Shown piece by piece: positions 1 through 7,074 of a stretch of 9,502 nucleotides of DNA. Source of the DNA: Chloroflexota bacterium (GTDB lineage Bacteria > Chloroflexota > Dehalococcoidia > UBA3495); the NCBI GenBank assembly GCA_022563275.1, contig JADFNR010000105.1, positions 2,626 to 12,127 on the forward strand, written 5' to 3'. The notes beneath the pieces were generated by a model. It was not told the DNA's origin. It did no database searches and saw only the letters and a list, made by a program, of their open reading frames with translations. The first letter of the stretch is position 1. Each line of letters starts with the position of its first letter. The position numbers and the translations under genes were made by a program.

Positions 1-18
1 ATGCAATCTTCCGCCGAG

Positions 19-59
19 CGACTTTAGCCGAGCGTAAACCGGGCTAATGCAGAAAGTCG
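19..59 (-). other. Imperfect inverted repeat 3' of the Vgb-like gene
   Basis: On the plus strand CGACTTT (19-25) plus AGCC (26-29) can pair with GGCT (42-45) and AAAGTCG (53-59), with a one-sided 7-nt bulge (46-52). It lies just past the stop of the minus-strand lipoprotein gene (71-73), where a 3' transcript structure would be expected. There is no T-run on either side, so a standard intrinsic terminator is not supported. It may be a weak stem-loop or chance. Confidence 0.25.
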
Positions 60-70
60 GCGATGTCCGA

Positions 71-1153
71 TCAGCGGATGACCACGAGCCGGTCTGCCGC
101 GGATTCCGGCAACCAAACTTCCCCGGGCCTGCCAAGGATCTGCCTGACATTTCCGGGGCTATCCGGCAGCTCAAACACGCTAAATTCCTCACTGTTCGGG
201 TCAAACCGAACCACCGCGTTGGCGCCGAAGTCGCTGAGCCACACGATGTCATTCTCGTCCACGTAAACCGCGTAAGCACGAGGTGCCGGTCCCGGTAGTT
301 TCCACTCCTGCCAATGGTCGGTGGTAGGGTCATAGACCGCCACTTGGCCGGCGTTCCATTCGCTTACCCAAATCCTCCCTTGGGAATCCGGCCAGACCCT
401 TCTCGCGCCTTGGTCCCGTGTTGGCGGTTCTAGGACCGTTACCTCGCCAGACTCCCGGTCGATACGGCCGACATAGCTTCCGGCCAGAGACGCAAAATAG
501 ATATCTCCGTTGGCACTGGTCGCGATTCCGTACGGCCCACGACCGCGTGGAGCATCAAAGACGTCCATCTGAAGTGTGCGTGGGTCGAACCGGCCGTAGA
601 CGCCATTTTGTCCGGTGAACCAAAGCACGCCAACATCGTCGAAGGTTGCCGTATTCAGATTTGCATTGGAGCGATGTTGAGGCAAGGGGAAGATATCTAC
701 TATCTGGCTGGCTGGGTCGACCCGCACGATAGCGTTCAACCCTCCGTCTGTAATCCACGGCGCACCGTCCGGGCCCACGATTACCCCGTGAGGTCGAGAT
801 CCTACACCCAATGACGTATGTCGGGTCTCGCCAGTTTCGGGGTCTAGCCAGCCAAGTGCCCCGGAGCCCTGTGCCGTGTACCAGACCCCGCCGTCATCGG
901 CAGGGGCGACATCGTGGGGTCGAGACCCTGCTGGAAGCGAGAACGCTTGTAAGGAAGTCTCCGAAGGTGACTCAGTTGGAAAAGCTTTCTGCGATGTCGG
1001 TACCGGGGTTGAGATTCTGGCCAGTCTGGTCGTTGAGGGCGGAGTTGCTGATGGGGGTGAAACCGGCGCGGTTGGTGTGACTGACGTGCTGCATCCAATC
1101 AACGCTAGAACGATTAAGATTCCGAGGAAAAGTGAGGATAATTCACTTCTCAT
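71..1153 (-). CDS. Vgb-like (virginiamycin B lyase family) beta-propeller lipoprotein
   Basis: A 360-residue secreted protein. Residues 1-21 form a lipoprotein signal: a short charged start, a hydrophobic core and the lipobox LIGC with the lipidated Cys at 21. Residues 22-66 are a Pro/Ser/Thr-rich linker. Residues 67-360 contain about seven beta-propeller repeats of the streptogramin lyase type (for example RPHGV...DG..W.T and I.R.DP), so the domain should sit outside the cytoplasmic membrane. In true Vgb a histidine 14 residues before the Glu of the blade-5 W..EW motif acts in catalysis. Here that motif is WVSEW with E265, and the -14 residue is R251. Drug cleavage is therefore doubtful, and sugar or lactone binding is equally possible. 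The start at 1153 was chosen because it opens directly on the signal peptide. An in-frame ATG at 1249 would put 32 charged residues before it. The gene follows the amidase on the same strand, probably in one transcript. Confidence 0.82.
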   Translation of the reverse strand: MRSELSSLFLGILIVLALIGCSTSVTPTAPVSPPSATPPSTTRLARISTPVPTSQKAFPTESPSETSLQAFSLPAGSRPHDVAPADDGGVWYTAQGSGALGWLDPETGETRHTSLGVGSRPHGVIVGPDGAPWITDGGLNAIVRVDPASQIVDIFPLPQHRSNANLNTATFDDVGVLWFTGQNGVYGRFDPRTLQMDVFDAPRGRGPYGIATSANGDIYFASLAGSYVGRIDRESGEVTVLEPPTRDQGARRVWPDSQGRIWVSEWNAGQVAVYDPTTDHWQEWKLPGPAPRAYAVYVDENDIVWLSDFGANAVVRFDPNSEEFSVFELPDSPGNVRQILGRPGEVWLPESAADRLVVIR

Positions 1154-1282
1154 TTCAGGGTCAGGTGATCGCCGGGTTAGGAATTCGCGCTTACGATGCG
1201 CGGGCACCAACACCGCGGCTCGGCGGGCCAGCTCTTCTCGGTTCAGCATCCTGTTACTTCAATGTGATTGTGTATCGGGGAC

Positions 1283-2845
1283 CTATCGGGAATCGACGGC
1301 GATGATCTTGTCCCAGTCGGTCGACTGCTGGTAGGCGTAACCGGCCCTCATGAGGAGCGGGTCGTCGAAGAAGCGCCCGACGAGCTGCATGCTAACTGGG
1401 AGACCACCTGACGACTTGCCCACAGGAAGGGCGAGCGCTGGGTGGCCGGTGTAATTAAAGGGCAAGGTGTTACGGGAGCCTTTCGAATTCACCGTCGCGA
1501 GGTTGTCCTCGACAGCCTCGAGGTAACTACCCGGAGTGTGGTTCTTGGGCGCAGTCATGATGCATGTGGGCATAACGAGCACGTCGACGTTGGCAAGTGC
1601 GGCGTCGTAGGCCTTGATGTAGCCGGGACGCACATTCTGGGCCTTGGCGTACACACGGCCATGGTAGTTGCGACGGCTCATCTCGGAAGCGATAAGCGAA
1701 AGCTTGCTGCGGGGGGTGAGCACATCGGCCTGGTAGGCCCACATCTTGTTGATGGCTGCGATGATCGATGCGGGGTAGTAGGTCCTGGTGAAGGCGCCGA
1801 AGAACCCAGTTTTGAACACGGCCAGGGCCCCTTCGCCCGTGAGCGCGGCCTGCGCCGCCCTGATGTGGTGATGCTCTGGGATGGACACTTTGGATATGTC
1901 GGCGCCTGCCTCGGCAAGGAGGTCGACGGCCGCCATCACCAGGTCGCGTACGTCGGCCTCAGCGTCGTCAAAGCCCTCCCCGAGAACACCGATTCGCAGC
2001 CCTGATATGCCGTCGGTCAGTCCTCCAAGTATTTCGATAGTGGTTGGGACATCTCGCGTCTGGCGAGGATCGTAAGGGTCGTAACCCGCGGTCGCCTGGA
2101 GCGTAGCCGCCGCGTCCTCTACGGTACGGGTCATCGGACCCGTGTAGTCGATGCTCTGGTCTGAGCCAAACCCGATCCCGAAGTGCGACAACAATCCGAA
2201 CGTGGGCTTATGTCCGACGATGCCGGAGTAAGCCGCAGGGATACGGATGGAGCCACCCTGGTCGCCGCCGAAGGAGATGTCCACCTCTCCGGCGGCCACG
2301 GCCGCGGCGGAGCCCGCGGACGATCCGCCGGTCACGTGATCGTGGTTATGGGGGTTGAGCGCCCGGCCGTAGTCGCCAATTCCGCCGCCGGTACCGAAGC
2401 CACCACTCAGTCCGTTCATGACGTTTTTGCCGATGATAGTGCCCCCCTCCTTCAGCACCCGGGTGACGACGGTAGCGTCGAAGTCAGGAATGAAGCCTTC
2501 GAGGGCGAAGGAGCCGAAGCTCATGGGTATACCCGCCACAGCGATGTGGTCCTTGTAACTGACGGTTTTGCCGACAAGCAGACCATCGCCCGACCCTTCG
2601 ATCCGGCACTTCCACATCCATGCGTTTAAAGGGTCTTCCTCTGGGCTCGGACGGTACCCGGGCTCGCGGGAGGCGGAGACCATGGGAGGGTCGGCCTCTT
2701 CCAACCGGGCCTGGACGAAGGAGTCCAACTGATCCAACTGTTCTATAAGGTACTTCTGGTACTTGACGGCCTCATCTGGACCAAGGTGGATTCCCAGGTC
2801 CTTGGCAACGGCCACAACTTGATCGACGTCAGGTACTGCGTACAT
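1283..2845 (-). CDS. Amidase-signature family amidase (EC 3.5.1.4 type)
   Basis: A 520-residue cytoplasmic enzyme predicted to hydrolyse a carboxylic amide to acid and ammonia. The amidase-signature catalytic triad is complete: Lys98 in VSYKDH, cis-Ser175 in GGSSAGSA and nucleophile Ser199 in GGDQGGSIRIPA. The 24-residue gap between the two serines matches the family, for example S217/S241 of FAAH. The GGDQGGSIRIPA form, the N-terminal DPLNAW segment before the Lys region and the total length resemble the enantioselective and nitrile-associated amidases of Rhodococcus (about 520 residues) more than GatA. No GatB or GatC is nearby. The start at 2845 has AGAGGG five bases upstream. The gene is divergent from the phosphotriesterase-like gene, and the lipoprotein gene follows on the same strand. 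It ends with TAG, which shows TAG is a normal stop here. The substrate is unknown. Confidence 0.95.
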   Translation of the reverse strand: MYAVPDVDQVVAVAKDLGIHLGPDEAVKYQKYLIEQLDQLDSFVQARLEEADPPMVSASREPGYRPSPEEDPLNAWMWKCRIEGSGDGLLVGKTVSYKDHIAVAGIPMSFGSFALEGFIPDFDATVVTRVLKEGGTIIGKNVMNGLSGGFGTGGGIGDYGRALNPHNHDHVTGGSSAGSAAAVAAGEVDISFGGDQGGSIRIPAAYSGIVGHKPTFGLLSHFGIGFGSDQSIDYTGPMTRTVEDAAATLQATAGYDPYDPRQTRDVPTTIEILGGLTDGISGLRIGVLGEGFDDAEADVRDLVMAAVDLLAEAGADISKVSIPEHHHIRAAQAALTGEGALAVFKTGFFGAFTRTYYPASIIAAINKMWAYQADVLTPRSKLSLIASEMSRRNYHGRVYAKAQNVRPGYIKAYDAALANVDVLVMPTCIMTAPKNHTPGSYLEAVEDNLATVNSKGSRNTLPFNYTGHPALALPVGKSSGGLPVSMQLVGRFFDDPLLMRAGYAYQQSTDWDKIIAVDSR

Positions 2846-3041
2846 GAGACCCTCTTTTAATATCGTAGATTAGTAGGCTCGGCGGAATCTGAACCGAAAT
2901 CTTTAATTTACACCAGTACCGGCCTGCTCCGCTGGAAAAAAGGAGAGTACTGCTACCGCCGGGAGCCTGTCAACCGCCATCTCCACGGTCTTCAGATGCT
3001 ATTTTGAACGGCTTTGGTGCGAGTCTCATCGACGACTATGA

Positions 3042-3057
3042 GGCGCCGTTTGGCGCC
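3042..3057. repeat. GGCGCC-GTTT-GGCGCC inverted repeat, possible operator
   Basis: Two perfect copies of the self-complementary hexamer GGCGCC are separated by four bases, so the element is both a direct and an inverted repeat. It lies about 52 bp upstream of the TATAAT at 3109-3114, in the divergent promoter region. An operator or a small hairpin are both possible. No regulator gene is present in the window to pair with it. Confidence 0.3.
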
Positions 3058-3108
3058 ATAACGTTGGTCGTAATCCGATTGCTCGAAGGTTTCCAGGTCG
3101 CGACCTTG

Positions 3109-3114
3109 TATAAT
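3109..3114 (+). promoter_or_regulatory. -10 box TATAAT for the phosphotriesterase/M20 operon
   Basis: A perfect sigma-70 type TATAAT lies 39 bp upstream of the ATG at 3154. This would give a start site near 3121 and a 5' leader of roughly 33 nt. No good TTGACA match occurs 16-18 bp upstream, where the bases are AAGGTT or close to it. The promoter would therefore need an activator or be weak. Its position supports translation starting at 3154, because a start at 3004 would place the promoter inside the gene. Confidence 0.45.
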
Positions 3115-3153
3115 TCAGCCTGTCAAAACATTGTACGCGACGGTTGGTGTTGC

Positions 3154-4113
3154 ATGGCCACGATCAACTCTGTGCTTGGCCCCATGGATACCGCGGATCT
3201 GGGCTTCACGCTTCCACATGAGCATCTAATCGATTCTTCCGCCGGCGTCAACTTCACGTATGGCGAACTGGTCGACCGGCAATGGGCACTGGAAACGGCG
3301 GTGGCAGACCTGACCCAGGCCCACAGTGAAGGTGTCGACACCATCGTCGAAGTATCACCTTTGGATCTGGGCCGTGAAGTTTCTCTGATGAAGGAGGTAT
3401 CTCAAAGGAGCGGGGTACAGTTCATATGTTGCACCGGCTGTTGGCTGGACGTTCCTCGCAGTTTCTGGGGAAGGACTCCCGAGTTCGTCGCAGCGTTGTG
3501 GTCTCGGGAGATCGAGGAAGGCATAGAGGGCACCGGTATCAAAGCAGGAATAATCAAGGTGGCCACTAGCGACCCCATTTCTGAGCATGAAGATTTGATG
3601 CTTCGGTCGGCAGCTAAAACCCACCTCCGCACCGGTGTTCCCATCACGACTCACACCCCTCCCCAGTCCCGGGTGGGAGAGAAGCAAGTGAATATCTTAA
3701 AAGATGAGGGGGTCGAACCTCACCACATCTACATCGGCCATATCAACAACACCCCGGACAAGGATTACCACCGAGAGTTAGCCAGGTTGGGCGTATGGCT
3801 GGGCTGGGATATAAACAATCCTCTCGGCCGTCCTAACCTGCCTCCTTGGCAGCAGAGGACCGACTACCTAAAAGAACTATTGGACGAGGGCCTCGGGAGC
3901 AACTTGATGCTATCCCACGACTGGAACATAGTGCTCACCCGGCTAGGGTCTCCAGGATTTCCCAGCAGGGAAGAGAATCCGGACGGATATCTGTGGCTGA
4001 CCCGGGCGGTGATCCCAAGGCTGAAGGGGGCTGGCGTCGGGCAGTCAGTAATCGACGGACTGATGAAGGCTAATCCCAAAAGGTACTTCGAAGGATTGAA
4101 ACCCGGGAGCTGA
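3154..4113 (+). CDS. Phosphotriesterase-family metal-dependent hydrolase
   Basis: A 319-residue TIM-barrel amidohydrolase of the phosphotriesterase/PHP/lactonase family. The whole binuclear metal site is visible in order: H22 and H24 in LPHEHL, the lysine that becomes carboxylated at K135 in GIIKVAT, H167 in ITTHTPP, H196 in YIGHINNT, and D256 in LSHDWN. It should therefore be an active hydrolase. In this family natural substrates are often lactones or other esters and rarely phosphotriesters, and the sequence does not say which. The start at ATG 3154 was chosen because family homology begins almost at once and a -10 box lies 39 bp upstream. The open frame extends back to a TTG at 3004, but those 50 residues look non-homologous. 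The Shine-Dalgarno at 3154 is weak. It is first in a probable two-gene operon with the M20 gene 41 bp downstream. Confidence 0.93.
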   Translation: MATINSVLGPMDTADLGFTLPHEHLIDSSAGVNFTYGELVDRQWALETAVADLTQAHSEGVDTIVEVSPLDLGREVSLMKEVSQRSGVQFICCTGCWLDVPRSFWGRTPEFVAALWSREIEEGIEGTGIKAGIIKVATSDPISEHEDLMLRSAAKTHLRTGVPITTHTPPQSRVGEKQVNILKDEGVEPHHIYIGHINNTPDKDYHRELARLGVWLGWDINNPLGRPNLPPWQQRTDYLKELLDEGLGSNLMLSHDWNIVLTRLGSPGFPSREENPDGYLWLTRAVIPRLKGAGVGQSVIDGLMKANPKRYFEGLKPGS

Positions 4114-4154
4114 TCTCCTAGATTGCGGAGGCTTCCTAAAAGGAGGGGGGATCA

Positions 4155-5378
4155 ATGGACCCGGATGCGGCGAATAGAGTATTACAGCAGATTGACCAGG
4201 AAGAACTGGTCGATCTCGGAAAGTCCTTAGTCCGCATACCCAGTTTCATCGGCGAGGAAACCTCACTTGCCCGCTGGGTTGCCAGCTACCTGTCAGCACG
4301 AGGCTACGAGGTGGAGCTGCAAGAAGTGGAGCGGGGATGGTTCCAAATGGTCGCGACCGCAAAAGGCTCCGGAAACGGCCCCAGTCTCATGTTCAACGGT
4401 CACCTGGACATCAATCCCCTGGCTTTGGGTTGGACCCGCGACCCGTTCGACCCGTGGGTGGAAGGGAACCGTCTACACGGAGCAGGCATTCGCAATATGA
4501 AAAGCGGCGTTGCCTCCATGATTCACGCGGCGGAAGCCATCCGAAAGTCCGGAGTAAGCCTGGCCGGCGACTTGGTCATCGCTTGCGTGCTGGCGGAGCT
4601 CCAGGGCGGTCTGGGAACCAAACACCTACTCGACAGCGGCTACAACACCGACGCTGCAGTGGTCACCGAGCCCTATGGGGCGCACCAAGTCGTCACCAAG
4701 CACGGTGGCATGACGATGTTTTCCCTACATATCAAGGGTCGACATCCCAGCGGTGACGACATCGATGGTGTCGATGCCATCCTCCAGATGATCACAGCCA
4801 TCAGGGCTATTTACGACACTAAGCTCACCCACCAGGCGTGGACCGTGGAGGGGCTACCCTGGTTGAAGATTGGCTCGATTATAGGCGGAAGAGGAGAGGA
4901 CTACGACATGCGCTCCGTAAGCCGTAACTCGGATTTGTGTACTGCTTTCGTGGCCATCAGCACGGTCCCGGGGATGACGGCCGCCACCATCCGCACAGAC
5001 CTGGAGCGGACTCTGGACCGGCTCAAGGCGGAGGACCCAGGCCTCGATTATCAGTTGGTGCACCCGGTGGAACGGAAATTCCGCACCTGGATTCTGGACC
5101 ACCCGCCCATGGACATGCCGGTGGACCAGGATATAGTCCGAGCACTGGTTTCGGGTTATAAACAGGTGACCGGACATGAACCGCGGGGTGTCGGTCCGCC
5201 CGCGACGCAACTGGGGGGCCGCTATGGAGATGACGACGCCCACCTATGGGAAGCCGGAATCCCGGCGCCAATCTACGGCCCGTCCGGCGGTTCCTACGGC
5301 GACGACTACGCCGACATCGACGAGATGATCCTATGCAGCAAAGTCCTCGCCTTAGCGGCGTTGGAGATGTGCGGGTAA
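4155..5378 (+). CDS. M20-fold (ArgE/DapE/CPG2-like) hydrolase with altered metal site
   Basis: A 407-residue protein of the M20 peptidase/deacylase fold: an N-terminal catalytic half (about 1-185), a dimerisation insert (about 186-300, with the usual His at H197) and a C-terminal catalytic half. H83 of NGHLD, the general-base Glu E148 and the metal Glu E172 in VTEP are present. Three ligand positions differ from active relatives. The bridging Asp of GRGxxDMKxG is N114 in GAGIRNMKSG. The second Glu of DEExGGxGT is L149 in AELQGGLGT. The C-terminal His of AHxxDE is A386 in YADIDE. Either metal use has changed or canonical di-zinc hydrolysis is lost. The gene is otherwise intact and well translated, with AAGGAGG plus a G-run ending four bases before ATG. 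It probably acts with the phosphotriesterase-like gene. The substrate is unknown. Confidence 0.9.
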   Translation: MDPDAANRVLQQIDQEELVDLGKSLVRIPSFIGEETSLARWVASYLSARGYEVELQEVERGWFQMVATAKGSGNGPSLMFNGHLDINPLALGWTRDPFDPWVEGNRLHGAGIRNMKSGVASMIHAAEAIRKSGVSLAGDLVIACVLAELQGGLGTKHLLDSGYNTDAAVVTEPYGAHQVVTKHGGMTMFSLHIKGRHPSGDDIDGVDAILQMITAIRAIYDTKLTHQAWTVEGLPWLKIGSIIGGRGEDYDMRSVSRNSDLCTAFVAISTVPGMTAATIRTDLERTLDRLKAEDPGLDYQLVHPVERKFRTWILDHPPMDMPVDQDIVRALVSGYKQVTGHEPRGVGPPATQLGGRYGDDDAHLWEAGIPAPIYGPSGGSYGDDYADIDEMILCSKVLALAALEMCG

Positions 5379-5391
5379 TTGCTGCGCCTGT

Positions 5392-5432
5392 GCGTTATTG
5401 ACGAATCCAGTCGATCGACTCGCTATTAACGC
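5392..5432. terminator. Inverted-repeat structure between convergent genes
   Basis: Outer arms GCGTTA (5392-5397) and TAACGC (5427-5432) enclose a perfect 12-bp palindrome AGTCGATCGACT (5409-5420). The element fills most of the 68-bp gap between the stops of the plus-strand M20 gene and the minus-strand thioesterase, where a bidirectional terminator would be expected. There is no T-run, so the terminator role is inferred from position only. Confidence 0.25.
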
Positions 5433-5446
5433 CGTCAGTCCGTGTT

Positions 5447-5905
5447 TCAGGTGTCGCGTGGTGGCATCTTTGGCAGGTCGGTACAGAGAGAAGCGGTAAG
5501 TCCCTCTCGCACGGGAAGCGGCAGCGATGTGGGCTGATTGCGCCCATCTAGCCACACCTGCACGGAATGCGCAGCGGCGATCAGCGCATCGTCGCTCTTA
5601 CGCCAGATTCGATATACCAACTGGAAGCTGCTTTGGCCGACAGCGTGCGTTGCCGTCCAGATCAACAACACATCTCCGTAAAAAGACGGGGCCAGGTATC
5701 GACAGGTATTTTCCGCTAAGGCGAAGAGGTTTTCGTCCTGTGAGCCACGCGGGCGCCACACGCCGAGACGGGCTAAATGCTCCAGGCGAGACTGGTGGAA
5801 ATACTCAAAGTAGACCGCGTTATTTACGTTCCGGTCCGCATCCATATCCGCCGGACGTACAATAAGTGTTGTAACCGTGACGTGCGAGCAGGGTTTATCT
5901 GACAT
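5447..5905 (-). CDS. Hotdog-fold acyl-CoA thioesterase (4HBT/YbgC family)
   Basis: A 152-residue cytoplasmic protein of usual length for the 4-hydroxybenzoyl-CoA thioesterase/YbgC family, which hydrolyses acyl-CoA thioesters. The signature lies near the N-terminus: RPADMD, with D22 at the catalytic Asp position (D17 in Pseudomonas 4HBT), then NVNN, YFEYF and R39LEHL on the hotdog helix. The usual GHVNN is RNVNN here, so the His is replaced by Asn26, as is tolerated in the family. The later strands (SFYGD, SSFQLVYRIW, AAHSVQVWLD) also fit. The start at 5905 was chosen over the ATG at 5929 because a strong GGAGGG lies seven bases before it; the longer reading would translate that site. The gene converges on the M20 gene and stands alone on its strand. 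It could release a free acid from a CoA product of the locus, but this is inference. Confidence 0.88.
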   Translation of the reverse strand: MSDKPCSHVTVTTLIVRPADMDADRNVNNAVYFEYFHQSRLEHLARLGVWRPRGSQDENLFALAENTCRYLAPSFYGDVLLIWTATHAVGQSSFQLVYRIWRKSDDALIAAAHSVQVWLDGRNQPTSLPLPVREGLTASLCTDLPKMPPRDT

Positions 5906-6205
5906 CGGCCCTCCCTCCGGTGGCTTCAATGTATCATGCCCGGCCGTACCGAAACCAAATAACGTCTGGCTTCAGAAGAAGAGTTACGACTGCCGCTTTA
6001 CCGACGGTTTTGAAGCCCCGCAATGCCACCGCCTCCGGGTCTTATTTTTACACCGACGGCAGGATAACCAAAGCCCACAACCCGCTCGAGGCCGCCGGCT
6101 GGTACCGAATACCAGGCACGTAGACCAGTCCGGCGATCAGATGTTAAGTTCTAACAGTGTTGCCGCCTATGAGCGGTCGCCGTTTTGAAATTTCCAGGAG
6201 GACAT
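5906..6205. other. Non-coding gap between thioesterase and nitrilase pseudogene
   Basis: These 300 bp hold the Shine-Dalgarno sites of the two divergent genes (complement of 5913-5918 for the thioesterase; AGGAGG at 6196-6201 for the nitrilase). The middle has open frames on the plus strand with no recognisable protein. A short inverted repeat TGTTA-AGTTC-TAACA at 6142-6156 lies about 50 bp before the nitrilase ATG and could be an operator half-site pair or chance. No clear -35/-10 pair was found. Confidence 0.5.
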
Positions 6206-7074
6206 ATGACTAGAGTGATTCGCGCCGGCCTGATTCAAACCTCTCTAGGCGACGACGTTCCGGATGAACTGGAAAGCATCAAGACCCATATGATCGAGAA
6301 GCATATGGCTCTGATCGACGATGCCGCCAACCAGGGCGTCGAAGTACTCTGCTTGCAGGGATTGTTCTAAGGCCCTTATTTCTGCGCCGAACAAGACCGG
6401 CGCTGGTAGGCGATGGCCGAGAAAATACCCGACGGCCCGACGGTCCGGCTGATGCAGGATGTGGCAAAGAGACATGGGATGGCTCTGGTCGTTCCGATCT
6501 ATGAAGAGTCGATGCCGGGGGTGTATTACAACACGGCAGCGGTATTGGACTCGGATGGTTCCTACCTGGGCAAATACCGCAAGAGCCATATCCCGCATCT
6601 GCCACCTGGTTTTTGGGAGAAGTTTTACTTCAAGCCCGGAAACTGTGGCTACCCGGTGTTCCAGTCGAAGGTAGCCAAGATTGGCGTGTATATCTGCTAC
6701 GACCGTCATTTTCCTGAGGGGGCAAGGGAACTGGGTCTCAACGGAGCGGAGATTGTGTTCATTCCTTCCGCCGCGGTTTCCGGTCTGTCGGACCACCTTT
6801 GGGAATTGGAGCAACCCGCCCTGCGGCGGCGAACGGTTACTTCGTAGGTGCGATCAACCGGGTAGGGTATGAGAAACCCTGGAACATCGGTGAGTTCTAC
6901 GGCCAGAGCTATTTTTGTAACCCGAGGGGCCAAATCATTGCCCAGGGTTCCCGCGACAAAGACGAACTGATCGTCGCTGACCTGGACCTGGACGAGATTG
7001 AAGATGTCCGTCAGACTTGGCAGTTTTTCAGAGACCGCCGTCCAGAAACTTACGGTAGGCTGGTCCTGCCCTAA
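6206..7074 (+). pseudogene. Carbon-nitrogen hydrolase (beta-ureidopropionase/N-carbamoylputrescine amidase type), inactivated
   Basis: Joined across frames, this encodes about 289 residues, the full length of the nitrilase-superfamily branch that removes carbamoyl groups from N-carbamoyl amino acids or amines. Lys126 in GKYRKSHIP and the nucleophile Cys164 in YICYDRHFPEGAR are kept, as is the family-typical C-terminus (GEFYGQSYFC, DLDLDEI, TWQF). Four lesions are visible. The catalytic Glu of LQELF is Gly52 (GGA, 6359-6361). TAA at 6368-6370 and TAG at 6407-6409 interrupt the frame, both where relatives have Tyr (LFYGPYFC and RWYE). One base is missing near 6820/6821, after LEQPA, and restoring it lines up AANGYFVGAINR. 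The gene keeps AGGAGG four bases before the ATG, so decay looks recent. The ATG at 6413 is not a credible restart because it lacks the first catalytic segment. Sequencing error could explain some lesions, but four in one gene with intact neighbours argues for real decay. Confidence 0.9.

Larger units (their letters stand above)
2846..3153. other. Divergent intergenic region
   Basis: These 308 bp separate the minus-strand amidase from the plus-strand phosphotriesterase-like gene and should hold both promoters and any shared operator. On the plus side there is a perfect TATAAT at 3109-3114 and an inverted GGCGCC repeat at 3042-3057. On the amidase side I see only the Shine-Dalgarno sequence and AT-rich stretches (about 2855-2912) with no convincing -35/-10 pair. 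The right half is open in frame with the downstream gene, with a TTG at 3004, but its translation does not resemble the family. Confidence 0.6.

Noticed and set aside
1154..1249. Upstream ATG at 1249 for the Vgb-like lipoprotein.
   Set aside because: It would place 32 mostly charged residues before a clear lipoprotein signal peptide that starts exactly at the ATG at 1153.
1442..2629. Long plus-strand open frames opposite the amidase (187 and 148 residues).
   Set aside because: They are antisense shadows of a strongly conserved amidase in GC-rich DNA and show no family features.
3004..3153. TTG start at 3004 giving the phosphotriesterase-like protein 50 extra residues.
   Set aside because: Family homology begins right after ATG 3154, the added residues look non-homologous, and a TATAAT box lies inside the extension.
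6368..6409. Reassignment of TAA/TAG to tyrosine, since both stops in the nitrilase gene fall at Tyr positions.
   Set aside because: The amidase ends with TAG, and the M20 and kinase genes end with TAA at their expected C-termini. The same nitrilase gene also has a frameshift and a lost catalytic Glu, so decay explains all lesions.
6245..6814. A 189-residue minus-strand open frame opposite the nitrilase pseudogene.
   Set aside because: It is the antisense shadow of the conserved hydrolase sequence, with no recognisable domain or Shine-Dalgarno support.
6413..6847. A separate gene restarting at ATG 6413 within the nitrilase region.
   Set aside because: It lacks the N-terminal catalytic segment and runs out of frame before the C-terminal third; it is an internal piece of the broken gene.
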